8,033 nucleotides of DNA. It comes from an uncultured Clostridia bacterium (GTDB lineage Bacteria; Bacillota; Clostridia; Christensenellales; UBA1242). Shown here in pieces: positions 1 to 5,991 of this stretch (positions within the stretch are counted from its first letter, which is position 1; each line of letters opens with the position of its first letter). A program made the translations under genes and the position numbers. The DNA is taken from positions 1 to 8,033 of the forward strand of contig CANRGF010000041.1 of NCBI GenBank assembly GCA_947630075.1. The letters run 5' to 3'. The notes under the pieces were generated by a model that worked only from the letters and a program-made list of their open reading frames with translations, was not told the origin of the DNA and searched no databases.

Positions 1-61
1 CGCATATATCCGCGAGTATGGAATTGATATGCCAGAAATTTTAAATTGGAAATGGAACTAA
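1..61 (+). CDS. 3' end of probable phosphoketolase (partial)
   Basis: The reading frame is open from the left edge (first full codon at base 2) to a TAA at 59-61 and gives 19 residues ending GIDMPEILNWKWN. This matches, from memory, the conserved C-terminus of xylulose-5-phosphate/fructose-6-phosphate phosphoketolases, which typically end in a YIREHGxDMPEIxxWxW-like sequence. That thiamine-diphosphate enzyme cleaves xylulose 5-phosphate or fructose 6-phosphate with phosphate to give acetyl phosphate plus an aldose phosphate, a cytosolic step of heterofermentative sugar breakdown. Only the extreme C-terminus is present, so the active site cannot be checked. A terminator hairpin overlaps the stop codon, so this is the end of its transcript. 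Confidence 0.7.
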   Translation, partial: AYIREYGIDMPEILNWKWN

Positions 62-75
62 TCCATTTCTTTTTT
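49..75 (+). terminator. Rho-independent terminator overlapping the phosphoketolase stop codon
   Basis: An 8-bp perfect stem pairs 49-56 (GAAATGGA) with 62-69 (TCCATTTC) around a 5-nt loop, followed by a run of T from 70. The TAA stop at 59-61 lies in the loop, so the hairpin stem is partly coding sequence. It should end the transcript of the upstream gene. Confidence 0.75.
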
Positions 76-98
76 ATTTTTTAAACAGCTTTGTCATA

Positions 99-176
99 CG
101 GGGTCCCCATGAGAACTTTGTTCGATATAGGGTTAATCGGGGTCCCCGCAAGAACTTGTTTCGAAATGGGGTTAAA
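99..176. repeat. Two tandem 39-bp repeats with GGGGTCCCC palindromes
   Basis: Copy 1 is 99-137 and copy 2 is 138-176. They match at 31 of 39 positions by eye and abut without a spacer. Each begins with CGGGGTCCCC, whose GGGGTCCCC core is a perfect 9-nt palindrome, followed by an AGAACTT block, a TTCGA block and a closing GGGTTAA block. They are far more GC-rich than the surrounding DNA. Function is unknown: they could be operator-like sites, a small dispersed repeat family, or a remnant of a larger array. Two contiguous copies do not make a CRISPR. The rest of the gene-free stretch 62-367 is very A+T-rich, holds one weak hairpin, and shows no other gene or convincing promoter. Confidence 0.7.
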
Positions 177-232
177 TTTTATAATTTTAAAAAAATTTTT
201 TTTAATCAATAAAAATTTGATTAAATTTAACA

Positions 233-262
233 AAAAAATTGCGTTTTTAGGTGCAATTTTTT
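233..262. terminator. Weak A/T-rich hairpin, possible terminator
   Basis: A 10-bp stem pairs AAAAAATTGC (233-242) with GCAATTTTTT (253-262) around a 10-nt loop. The arms are A-rich on one side and T-rich on the other, so it resembles a bidirectional intrinsic terminator. It contains only two G:C pairs and lies about 170 nt past the upstream gene, which already has a better terminator. In DNA this A+T-rich it could be chance. Confidence 0.3.
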
Positions 263-357
263 AAATTTTTCAAAATTTTTGCTGTTTTCATTATTGTTTT
301 TCTTATAAGCAAATCGTTTCTTTGTTTAAGATTTTTGCTTTTGTCAATCATTTGATT

Positions 358-362
358 GGAGG
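358..362 (+). promoter_or_regulatory. Shine-Dalgarno site that sets the rubrerythrin start
   Basis: GGAGG at 358-362 lies 5 nt before the ATG at 368. An in-frame TTG at 356 overlaps this site and cannot use it, so ATG 368 is the supported start. No convincing -35/-10 pair was found upstream; the TATAAG at about 304 has no -35 at normal spacing. Confidence 0.8.
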
Positions 363-367
363 ATAAT

Positions 368-958
368 ATGGATTTTCAGCAATCAGTGACAAAAGAAAAT
401 TTGGCGCGCGCCTATGCGGCGGAGTGTCAGGAGGGCGCAAGATACCAGTTTCTTGCTCAAAAGGCGCAGCAAGAGGGTTATCAATATATTATGACTTATG
501 TGAGAAGTCTTGCAAAAAATGAGATGAGCCACGCAAAATTATTTTTCAATAAAATTAGTGAGTTGGGTGGGCAAGATGTGCAGAACATTGAAATAAAGGC
601 GGGCTACCCATTTAGGACGGGCGAATTAGTTGATATCTTTAAAATTGAGGCGGAAAACGAGCGCATGAGTGGAGAGAGCATCTATCCCAAGTTTGCGGAC
701 ATCGCTCGCGATGAAGGGTTTAAAGATGTGGCAGACCTGTTTGACAAAGTTGCCAAAGTGGAGATAACGCATAAAAATATTCTTACAAATTTCTATCAAG
801 GGTTGAAAAAGGGAACGCTCTATAAATGCAAAACAGGTGTTCACTCGTTTAAGTGTGATGAGTGTGGCACAATAGTGGAAGGTAAGTCCGCCCCTAAAAC
901 TTGCCCACTTTGCAATAACGGGCAAGGATATTTCCGCATCGATTTCAGCATAATTTAA
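368..958 (+). CDS. rbr: Rubrerythrin
   Basis: This 196-residue protein has the two-domain layout of classical rubrerythrins, cytosolic non-haem iron peroxidases that reduce hydrogen peroxide to water and protect anaerobes from oxidative stress. The N-terminal ferritin-like four-helix domain (about 1-145) shows diiron ligands E19 (AECQEGARY), E52 and H55 (NEMSH), E98, E132 and H135 (VEITH). The C-terminal rubredoxin-like domain carries the Fe(SCys)4 site C163xxC166 and C179xxC182 and ends with the usual GYFR segment. Length is normal for the family. Aligned gap-free from E98 to H135 with the Desulfovibrio protein, the position of the redox-switching Glu97 appears to be Ser101; a local shift using E103 is possible. 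The ATG at 368 is chosen over an in-frame TTG at 356. It appears to be monocistronic, with its own gene-free upstream region and a new promoter just downstream. Confidence 0.95.
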   Translation: MDFQQSVTKENLARAYAAECQEGARYQFLAQKAQQEGYQYIMTYVRSLAKNEMSHAKLFFNKISELGGQDVQNIEIKAGYPFRTGELVDIFKIEAENERMSGESIYPKFADIARDEGFKDVADLFDKVAKVEITHKNILTNFYQGLKKGTLYKCKTGVHSFKCDECGTIVEGKSAPKTCPLCNNGQGYFRIDFSII

Positions 959-985
959 AAAAATAAAAAAACACCCTCAAAACGC

Positions 986-1014
986 TTGCCTTATATTTTT
1001 CAATCCTTTATAAT
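986..1014 (+). promoter_or_regulatory. Sigma-A-type promoter of the GT80-like gene
   Basis: TTGCCT (986-991) and a perfect TATAAT (1009-1014) are separated by the ideal 17 bp. Transcription should begin near 1021, giving a short leader of about 18 nt that contains the G9 tract. Confidence 0.8.
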
Positions 1015-1027
1015 GAAAATATAGTTA

Positions 1028-1036
1028 GGGGGGGGG
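1028..1036 (+). repeat. Poly-G tract (G9) in the ribosome-binding position
   Basis: Nine consecutive G occupy 1028-1036, two bases before the ATG at 1039, in the context TTAGGGGGGGGGT. No ordinary GGAGG is present, so the G run itself must act as the Shine-Dalgarno site, pairing with the CCUCC of 16S rRNA through G:C pairs and one G:U. Homopolymers of this length are prone to slipped-strand length change, which here would alter leader length and possibly translation. Confidence 0.75.
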
Positions 1037-1038
1037 TA

Positions 1039-2427
1039 ATGAAAGGCAAACTTAAAAATATAATATTATATGTGGTTTTAGGAGTGCTGTGTGCGGGCTT
1101 ATTAATAAGCACGATTGTGCTAGCAGTGGCAAATCGAAAGGTTAATAAAATAATTAAGGATATGGAAACGTCCACCTACGATTTCTATATGACGCTTGGC
1201 ACAATGCCAACTTTATATGCCACAATTAATGCTTATGACAATAAAAATCCAAACACATATATGTGGTTTTATAGAGGAAACACAATCAGCAAAGAGTATT
1301 CAGCAGATTTTATTCACTATTTCAGCACGCAGTCATCTACCAATGCAAATAGTAATGTGAACTATTTTGAAATTAGAGATAAAATTAGAGATATAAAAAA
1401 GCAAAATCCAGCCGCAAAATTTCATTTATATTGCGATGATTTGCGCGTTCGATTTATCTTAGAGTTTGTGGCTGCAGGCATAAATTTTGAAGATTTGCAA
1501 GTTACATTCTTATCTGACGGCACAGGTTCTTATTCGTTATATAAGGGATTAACTGATGAAACATATCTTGCCCAAAAAGATTCATGGGATAAGATTGTTA
1601 AAGATTATATTGACAATCGCTCAGACATTTATTATTCAAAATATTCAGACCCTCAGGCTTATGAACTTCAGGAATTCGCGTTCTATCTATCCACATTCTC
1701 AAATGTTAATTATTGGATTCAACATCCAGACTATTTGGTTAACACAAACGAAAAAGTTTCTCAAGCAAGATATAGCATGAACATTGTTAAGAAAGACCCT
1801 AAGGCGATGTATCAAACACTAGACGAGCAAACGAAAGACGATTATCAAAAAGTTGTTTTGGCAAATGCATTAGTGGACAGCGCCACTTTGCACATATTAG
1901 AAGAGGCAGTTGAGTATTTCGACACAAATCTTAGCGGAAGAGATAAAGAAGTTGTGTTAATTTTGGGCACAAACCTAGATAGCTTAGAGCACAATCAAAA
2001 ATTTATTGACCAAACTATTAAATTCTACACCCCAACTTTAAAAGGCGGAGAGCCAACAAAGGCGATTTATAAGAATGTTGAATATGATGTAACAGAAAAT
2101 CACATCATGGTTGGCGACAAGCAATTAGAAGTGGGTGAGTTGGGCGTTCATTTGTTCTTTAAAGGACATCCGGCTTATCCTGCACAACAAGATTTGCAAG
2201 ACTATTTCTCTGAGAAAGATATTATAGTTTTGCCACACAGGACGCCTGTTGAAACGCTTTTCTGGATGTATGATGTTAAAGTTGGCGGATATTATTCCAC
2301 AAGTTTCTTATCTTGCGATAAAGGTCAAGCTGAGTTCTTCTATGCTTTTGGGACAATGCCTGAGGCCTTGCAAGAAATGCAAACATTAAATTTCTTCGAT
2401 GGCACAGTAACATTCAATGAAGATTAA
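1039..2427 (+). CDS. Membrane-anchored GT80-like (sialyltransferase-type) glycosyltransferase
   Basis: This 462-residue protein starts with a hydrophobic segment (about 7-31) and continues as one soluble domain. I see the GT80 sialyltransferase landmarks in the right order. An opening strand reads FYMTLGTMPTLY (49-60), like the YLDxASLPTL strand of Pasteurella PM0188. FLSDGTGSYSLY (157-168) gives D160 at the catalytic-base DDG position. FFKGHP (373-378) gives H377 at the general-acid position. LPHRTPVETL (398-407) gives E405 at a nucleotide-binding Glu. GGYYSTSFLS (416-425) gives S420-T421 at the phosphate-binding Ser pair. The characterised family moves sialic acid from CMP-sialate to galactosides; donor and acceptor here are inferred. 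Positive charges flank both ends of the membrane segment, so topology is unclear. No sugar-nucleotide synthesis genes are nearby. The gene has its own promoter, a G9 tract as RBS and a terminator, so it is a single-gene unit. A more distant GT-B enzyme with another substrate is the main alternative. Confidence 0.65.
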   Translation: MKGKLKNIILYVVLGVLCAGLLISTIVLAVANRKVNKIIKDMETSTYDFYMTLGTMPTLYATINAYDNKNPNTYMWFYRGNTISKEYSADFIHYFSTQSSTNANSNVNYFEIRDKIRDIKKQNPAAKFHLYCDDLRVRFILEFVAAGINFEDLQVTFLSDGTGSYSLYKGLTDETYLAQKDSWDKIVKDYIDNRSDIYYSKYSDPQAYELQEFAFYLSTFSNVNYWIQHPDYLVNTNEKVSQARYSMNIVKKDPKAMYQTLDEQTKDDYQKVVLANALVDSATLHILEEAVEYFDTNLSGRDKEVVLILGTNLDSLEHNQKFIDQTIKFYTPTLKGGEPTKAIYKNVEYDVTENHIMVGDKQLEVGELGVHLFFKGHPAYPAQQDLQDYFSEKDIIVLPHRTPVETLFWMYDVKVGGYYSTSFLSCDKGQAEFFYAFGTMPEALQEMQTLNFFDGTVTFNED

Positions 2428-2431
2428 AAAT

Positions 2432-2452
2432 AAGCCCGCAAGGGCTTTTTTT
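2432..2452. terminator. Bidirectional Rho-independent terminator between convergent genes
   Basis: The stem AAGCCC (2432-2437) and GGGCTT (2442-2447) encloses a GCAA tetraloop and is followed by T2448-2452. On the other strand the stem is followed by a T-rich run from the A tract at 2426-2430. It lies between the stop codons of the plus-strand glycosyltransferase gene and the minus-strand WalJ-like gene and probably serves both. Confidence 0.9.
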
Positions 2453-2456
2453 ATGT

Positions 2457-3254
2457 CTATTTTATTGTTGGGGTGATGCGGAAAATCGTGCCCCGCTTGT
2501 CGTGATAAGTGATGTCTAAACGAATGTTCACATTGGGAATAATGTTTCTGCTTTGCAAATAGTTTGCGATGGTGGAAATTGCCAAATTTATTGTGTTGCT
2601 ATGCTCACTGATGTGCGAAAGCACAACCATTCGTGTGCCCGCGTGCACCAGTCTTTCAATAGCCTTTGCACACGCAATGTTAGATAAATGCCCATGCCCA
2701 CTGCTTATGCTTTTCTTTAAAAACGGCGGGTAGTTTGGGTAGCTCATCAGCATTTCCAAATCGTAGTTTGCTTCCAAAAACACAATTGCACTAGATTTGA
2801 TTGCTTCAAACACTTCATCTGTGAAGCAGCCAATGTCTGTAACATTGGAAGCAACTGCGTCCCCTTCACTTATTCTATACCCAACACAATACTTGCTATC
2901 GTGCGGCACATGGAAGGGTTGAATGTGTAAATCTTCAATGAAGAAATCGCAATCAAAAAAATTAAATAAATTTCTATCCAGATGAATTTGATTAAATAAA
3001 ATTTCACTTATGTATGCATGTGCATAAATAGGAATGTTGAATGCTCGCGCAAGTTTTTCCACTCCCTTGATGTGGTCGCTATGTTCATGCGTAATTAAAA
3101 TTGCGTTTATGCTATCTGGTGCAATGCCCAACTCGTTAAGCGCAGTCAAAACATACGCGAAAGGTTTTCCGTTGTCTATCAGCACTCTCGCTTTTTCGCT
3201 TTCAATAAAGGTGCAGTTCCCATCACTGCCGCTTGCCAAGTTGCAAATTCGCAT
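2457..3254 (-). CDS. walJ: WalJ/YycJ-like metallo-beta-lactamase-fold nuclease
   Basis: This 265-residue cytosolic protein has the normal length and motif order of the WalJ/YycJ family: NLASGSDGN near the N-terminus (5-13), the metal-binding HEHSDH motif (56-61), VPHDS (117-121), the TDIG segment with D140, LEANYD (160-165), GHLSN (188-192) and LSHISEHSN (212-220). Family members are di-metal MBL-fold hydrolases. YycJ-type proteins have been described as DNA exonucleases linked to mismatch repair and, by gene neighbourhood, to the WalRK cell-wall regulator. Here the gene stands alone, with no walRKHI genes beside it. Its ATG has no recognisable Shine-Dalgarno site and lies 6 nt after a promoter -10 box, so the mRNA is probably leaderless. 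The exact substrate cannot be read from sequence. Confidence 0.88.
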   Translation of the reverse strand: MRICNLASGSDGNCTFIESEKARVLIDNGKPFAYVLTALNELGIAPDSINAILITHEHSDHIKGVEKLARAFNIPIYAHAYISEILFNQIHLDRNLFNFFDCDFFIEDLHIQPFHVPHDSKYCVGYRISEGDAVASNVTDIGCFTDEVFEAIKSSAIVFLEANYDLEMLMSYPNYPPFLKKSISSGHGHLSNIACAKAIERLVHAGTRMVVLSHISEHSNTINLAISTIANYLQSRNIIPNVNIRLDITYHDKRGTIFRITPTIK

Positions 3255-3260
3255 AGCGAT

Positions 3261-3289
3261 ATAATAGCAAATTTTATAACTTTTTGCAA
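3261..3289 (-). promoter_or_regulatory. Promoter of the WalJ-like gene, leaderless arrangement
   Basis: Read on the minus strand, TTGCAA (3289-3284) and TATTAT (3266-3261) are 17 bp apart. Only 6 nt (3260-3255) separate the -10 box from the ATG, so transcription should start at or within a base or two of the start codon. Confidence 0.65.
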
Positions 3290-3460
3290 CAACTTTTATT
3301 TCAAAAAAATTGTGCTGGCAAGAAATTTATAAAATAAAGCAATTTTAAAATTTATAAAAAATTTTTTAAAATGATTGAAAATCGACTAAATTTTTTAAAA
3401 TTTTCTTAAAATCTAATCAATTTTTTCAACTTTTAAAAATTTTTAGGTTTTTTAAATACT

Positions 3461-3488
3461 TTGAAAATTTAAAATTTTATGATATAAT
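3461..3488 (+). promoter_or_regulatory. Promoter of the putative protease gene, leaderless arrangement
   Basis: TTGAAA (3461-3466) and a perfect TATAAT (3483-3488) are 16 bp apart. The ATG follows after 6 nt (3489-3494, AAAAAT) with no Shine-Dalgarno site between, predicting a leaderless mRNA. Confidence 0.7.
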
Positions 3489-3494
3489 AAAAAT

Positions 3495-4790
3495 ATGGAA
3501 AAGAAAGGACTAATTAAAAAAGCGTTAAAAAGAACATTAAAAGTTGTTGGTGTAACAATTTTGTCTGGCGTTGTTGTTGCAACAAGTTTTGCGTTCTCCA
3601 ATAAGGCGCAAAATAAAAATAATAATAATACCTTGCCAATTTCGGAAGAAGATCAATTTAGAATGGCTAGGTTGGCACAATCTCAATATTTGGCATCCGC
3701 ATGCGATGTTGACACTTCTGAATTTAAAGATTGGTATATGGATTATGATATTTATCAAAAACAAGATGAACCTATTAAATATTATTTTGACGAAAGTTAT
3801 AATGATAAGTGCGTTGAGTTGACAACTAAGGTGTTAAACAAAATTTATGGATACATTAGTGAATTAAATCCCGATTATAGTTATGAAATTGTTGACAATG
3901 CATCAAATGCAGATTATGTATATTCGTGTGGCGATTTAACGGATATATCTGCATTTGGACTGGCACGTGGAAGAACGGGATTAACCATTATTGATTTTAA
4001 AGCAATTAAGGAATATTATAGATTTGATTGTTTTATTGACCCTGGGTTAGAAAATATTATAACGCATGAAACCATGCATCACTTCCAATTTAAAGATTTA
4101 TACAGCATTGAAATAAACTATGTCAACAGCATTATGAATCAAGCATCCTCATCTATTGTTCCGCATGAGTTTACTTCTCAATATGGGCAAACGATTGGGT
4201 TCGGCGAATTGGATAGTTACACAAATTTATCAATAAATGATTATGCTTGTTTAATGTTGGCAACTTCGCCTATCGTTGAAAAAGAAGAATTGCCTAATCT
4301 TGCAGAAAAATTACAAACAAAAATTGAAGAATATGAACAAAAATGTTGCTCTAAAATCGATGAGGTTACAAGTGATTATAAATATCAAAAAATAGACGCT
4401 GATATTGATTTTCGATTGGATAATTTTAAATGTAATAAACATAAAGAAGAGCATAACAAGAACGAAGCTGAAAACGAAAGTTTAAAAATTTCAGTTAGTG
4501 ATTTAAAATATGAAATAGAAATGACTAAAGAAAATGGCGAAAGAGAATTAGTGCAGGGCAAAGTGGATAGGTTGGATAATGGACTTATAGTTTTAAAGAA
4601 TGTAAAGACCCATGCTATACCATATATGGAAGGTTATCCATTACGACAAAATCCAGTGAATTTTAAAGAAATTGTTTACGATATTGTTATTGCAAAAGTA
4701 AACAATGATTACCTTATGTTTACAGATTATAATAGGCCAACATATCTTAAATTAACACACTTAACAAAAGAAGCGAATGTGTCTTTATAA
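3495..4790 (+). CDS. Exported metzincin-like putative zinc metalloprotease
   Basis: I do not recognise a named family for this 431-residue protein. The N-terminus is basic (KKALKRTLK) followed by a hydrophobic stretch (about 17-34), so it is exported or tethered by an uncleaved signal anchor; there is no lipobox Cys. After a polar linker (NKNNNN), residues 105-260 look like a zinc protease domain: strands around 138-170, then ITHETMHHFQFKD (189-201). This gives the HExxH motif H191-E192-H195, with D201 at the third-ligand spacing of metzincins (HExxHxxGxxH/D), although the usual Gly is Gln198. M254 in ACLMLA (251-256) could be a Met-turn. The part from about 260 is lysine/glutamate-rich with possible coiled coil (268-330) and a beta-rich end. 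The gene is visibly more A+T-rich than hflX next to it, consistent with fast evolution or transfer. Protease activity is inferred from the motif only. There is no clear terminator before hflX. Confidence 0.6.
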   Translation: MEKKGLIKKALKRTLKVVGVTILSGVVVATSFAFSNKAQNKNNNNTLPISEEDQFRMARLAQSQYLASACDVDTSEFKDWYMDYDIYQKQDEPIKYYFDESYNDKCVELTTKVLNKIYGYISELNPDYSYEIVDNASNADYVYSCGDLTDISAFGLARGRTGLTIIDFKAIKEYYRFDCFIDPGLENIITHETMHHFQFKDLYSIEINYVNSIMNQASSSIVPHEFTSQYGQTIGFGELDSYTNLSINDYACLMLATSPIVEKEELPNLAEKLQTKIEEYEQKCCSKIDEVTSDYKYQKIDADIDFRLDNFKCNKHKEEHNKNEAENESLKISVSDLKYEIEMTKENGERELVQGKVDRLDNGLIVLKNVKTHAIPYMEGYPLRQNPVNFKEIVYDIVIAKVNNDYLMFTDYNRPTYLKLTHLTKEANVSL

Positions 4791-4798
4791 AATTTTAT

Positions 4799-4827
4799 TT
4801 GTGTTTTATTTTGTTTTATGCTAAAAT
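4799..4827 (+). promoter_or_regulatory. Promoter of hflX, leaderless arrangement
   Basis: TTGTGT (4799-4804) and TAAAAT (4822-4827) are 17 bp apart. The ATG at 4834 follows the -10 box after 6 nt, and no Shine-Dalgarno site precedes it. The -35 box is a weak match, but the spacing to the start codon is the same as in the two leaderless genes upstream. Confidence 0.5.
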
Positions 4828-4833
4828 AATTAC

Positions 4834-5928
4834 ATGAAAAACGCAATGAAAACTGAAATAAAAAAAGAAAAAGCCTATCTCGTTTGCCCGTATGTGGATA
4901 TGGACGGAGCGGAATATCGCAGCAAGGAATTGGAGTTGTTGGCAGAGAGTGCGCTTTTAGAAATTGTTAAGTGCAATGTTTTTTTTGTGAAGGAAACAAA
5001 CGCCCGCACATATTTTGGCATTGGCAAGGCAGAGCAAATCCGCGATGAAGTGGCAGAGCTTGGAGCAGATGTTGTCATCTTCGATTGTCCGCTAACAGGC
5101 AGCCAACTTAGAAATTTAAACGAAGTTGTTGGTGTGAAAACTATCGACCGCACCATGCTTATTCTAGACATTTTTGCAGGCAGGGCAAAGTCGGGCGAGG
5201 GCAAACTGCAAGTGCAACTCGCTCAGTTGAAATATAGTTTGCCACGATTAAACATGATGAATGCTAATAACAACCGCAGTTCCACAGGCGTGGGCATGCG
5301 TGGAGCGAGCGAAACCAAGTTGGAGTTGGATAAACGCAAAATTCAAGAGGATATTGCCAAACTTGAAAAGGAAATTAAAGAAATAAACAAGCACCGCCAA
5401 ACCACCCGCAAGCAGAGGCTATCTCGCACAAAAAGTGTGGCGCTGGTGGGCTACACAAACGCAGGTAAGTCCACACTGATGAATGCAATATCCAAAGCGG
5501 AAACTTATGCAGACGATAGGCTGTTTGCCACTCTTGACGTGCTCTCCAAAAAGGTGTGGGATGAAGGCGTGGAATATGTGCTTATCGACACGGTCGGCTT
5601 CGTGCGAAATTTGCCTCACGAGTTGATGTATGCATTCTCTGCCACGCTAGAGGAAACGCTTGACGCAAATGTTCTGCTTTTGGTGGTTGACGCTAGCGAC
5701 CCGCATAAATACGAGCAAATTGCAGTGGTGGAAAACGAGTTTAAGCGCATGTCTATCGACCCAAACAAAGTTATTTTGGTGTATAACAAAATAGATATGG
5801 TGAGTGCAGATGAAATCAAAAATTTTAGGTCTTATCCTTATTATACTTGCTATATAGGGGCGAAGACGCAGAAAAACATAGTGCAATTAAAACAAATGAT
5901 AAGAGAAAAACTTGCCTCGTTTTCATAA
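4834..5928 (+). CDS. hflX: GTPase HflX
   Basis: HflX is a ribosome-associated GTPase that binds the 50S subunit and splits stalled or inactive 70S ribosomes, for example after heat shock. This 364-residue copy has the N-terminal HflX domain (about 13-165), including TYFGIGKAEQI (59-69) and RTMLILDIF (106-114), and the conserved loop GVGMRGASETKLE (152-164). A helical linker (165-198) follows, then the G domain: G1 GYTNAGKST (206-214), a switch I region with FATLD (231-235), G3 DTVGF (252-256) and G4 NKID (318-321). It is shorter than many homologues because the C-terminal extension is missing. The loop departs from the common GxRGPGETxLE form (ASET for PGET). It has its own promoter. The first ATG is used; another in-frame ATG at 4846 also lacks an RBS. 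Confidence 0.96.
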   Translation: MKNAMKTEIKKEKAYLVCPYVDMDGAEYRSKELELLAESALLEIVKCNVFFVKETNARTYFGIGKAEQIRDEVAELGADVVIFDCPLTGSQLRNLNEVVGVKTIDRTMLILDIFAGRAKSGEGKLQVQLAQLKYSLPRLNMMNANNNRSSTGVGMRGASETKLELDKRKIQEDIAKLEKEIKEINKHRQTTRKQRLSRTKSVALVGYTNAGKSTLMNAISKAETYADDRLFATLDVLSKKVWDEGVEYVLIDTVGFVRNLPHELMYAFSATLEETLDANVLLLVVDASDPHKYEQIAVVENEFKRMSIDPNKVILVYNKIDMVSADEIKNFRSYPYYTCYIGAKTQKNIVQLKQMIREKLASFS

Positions 5929-5942
5929 AATCTTTTTTAGTA

Positions 5943-5971
5943 TTGACAAATTTCTAATTCTGTGAGATAAT
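5943..5971 (+). promoter_or_regulatory. Strong sigma-A-type promoter
   Basis: A perfect -35 TTGACA (5943-5948) and -10 GATAAT (5966-5971) lie 17 bp apart. It drives the 142-residue gene, whose leader of about 14 nt includes an AGGAG Shine-Dalgarno site at 5982-5986. An in-frame TTG at 5977 lies at the expected transcription start and is not the start codon. Confidence 0.85.
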
Positions 5972-5991
5972 AAAGTTTGTTAGGAGAAAAA

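Larger units (their letters stand above)
3255..3494. other. Extremely A+T-rich divergent intergenic region
   Basis: These 240 bp separate the divergent WalJ-like and putative protease genes and consist almost wholly of A and T runs such as AAATTTTTTAAAATTTT. The two promoters sit at its edges. No gene, RNA or clear repeat was seen inside. Such tracts are intrinsically curved and could bind nucleoid proteins or act as UP elements, which is inference only. Confidence 0.5.

Noticed and set aside
99..176. CRISPR array
   Set aside because: Only two imperfect, directly abutting copies with no spacer and no cas genes.
294..332. Promoter for rubrerythrin using TTGTTT, TATAAG or TAAGAT boxes
   Set aside because: No pair has acceptable spacing (13, 19 or 20 bp, or no partner), and A+T-rich DNA yields such boxes by chance. 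No PerR-type box was convincing either.
356..367. TTG start for rubrerythrin adding MEDN
   Set aside because: The TTG overlaps the GGAGG Shine-Dalgarno site, which is correctly spaced for the ATG at 368; family members start at the equivalent Met.
1039..1095. Lipoprotein signal (VLCAG at residues 16-20) in the GT80-like protein
   Set aside because: The residue before Cys is Leu, not Gly/Ala/Ser, and the Cys lies mid-way in the hydrophobic stretch.
5419..5886. Several minus-strand ORFs inside hflX
   Set aside because: They overlap a clearly coding GTPase with all G motifs and show no features of their own.
5977..5991. TTG start for the 142-residue protein
   Set aside because: It falls at the predicted transcription start and before the AGGAG site that serves ATG 5992.
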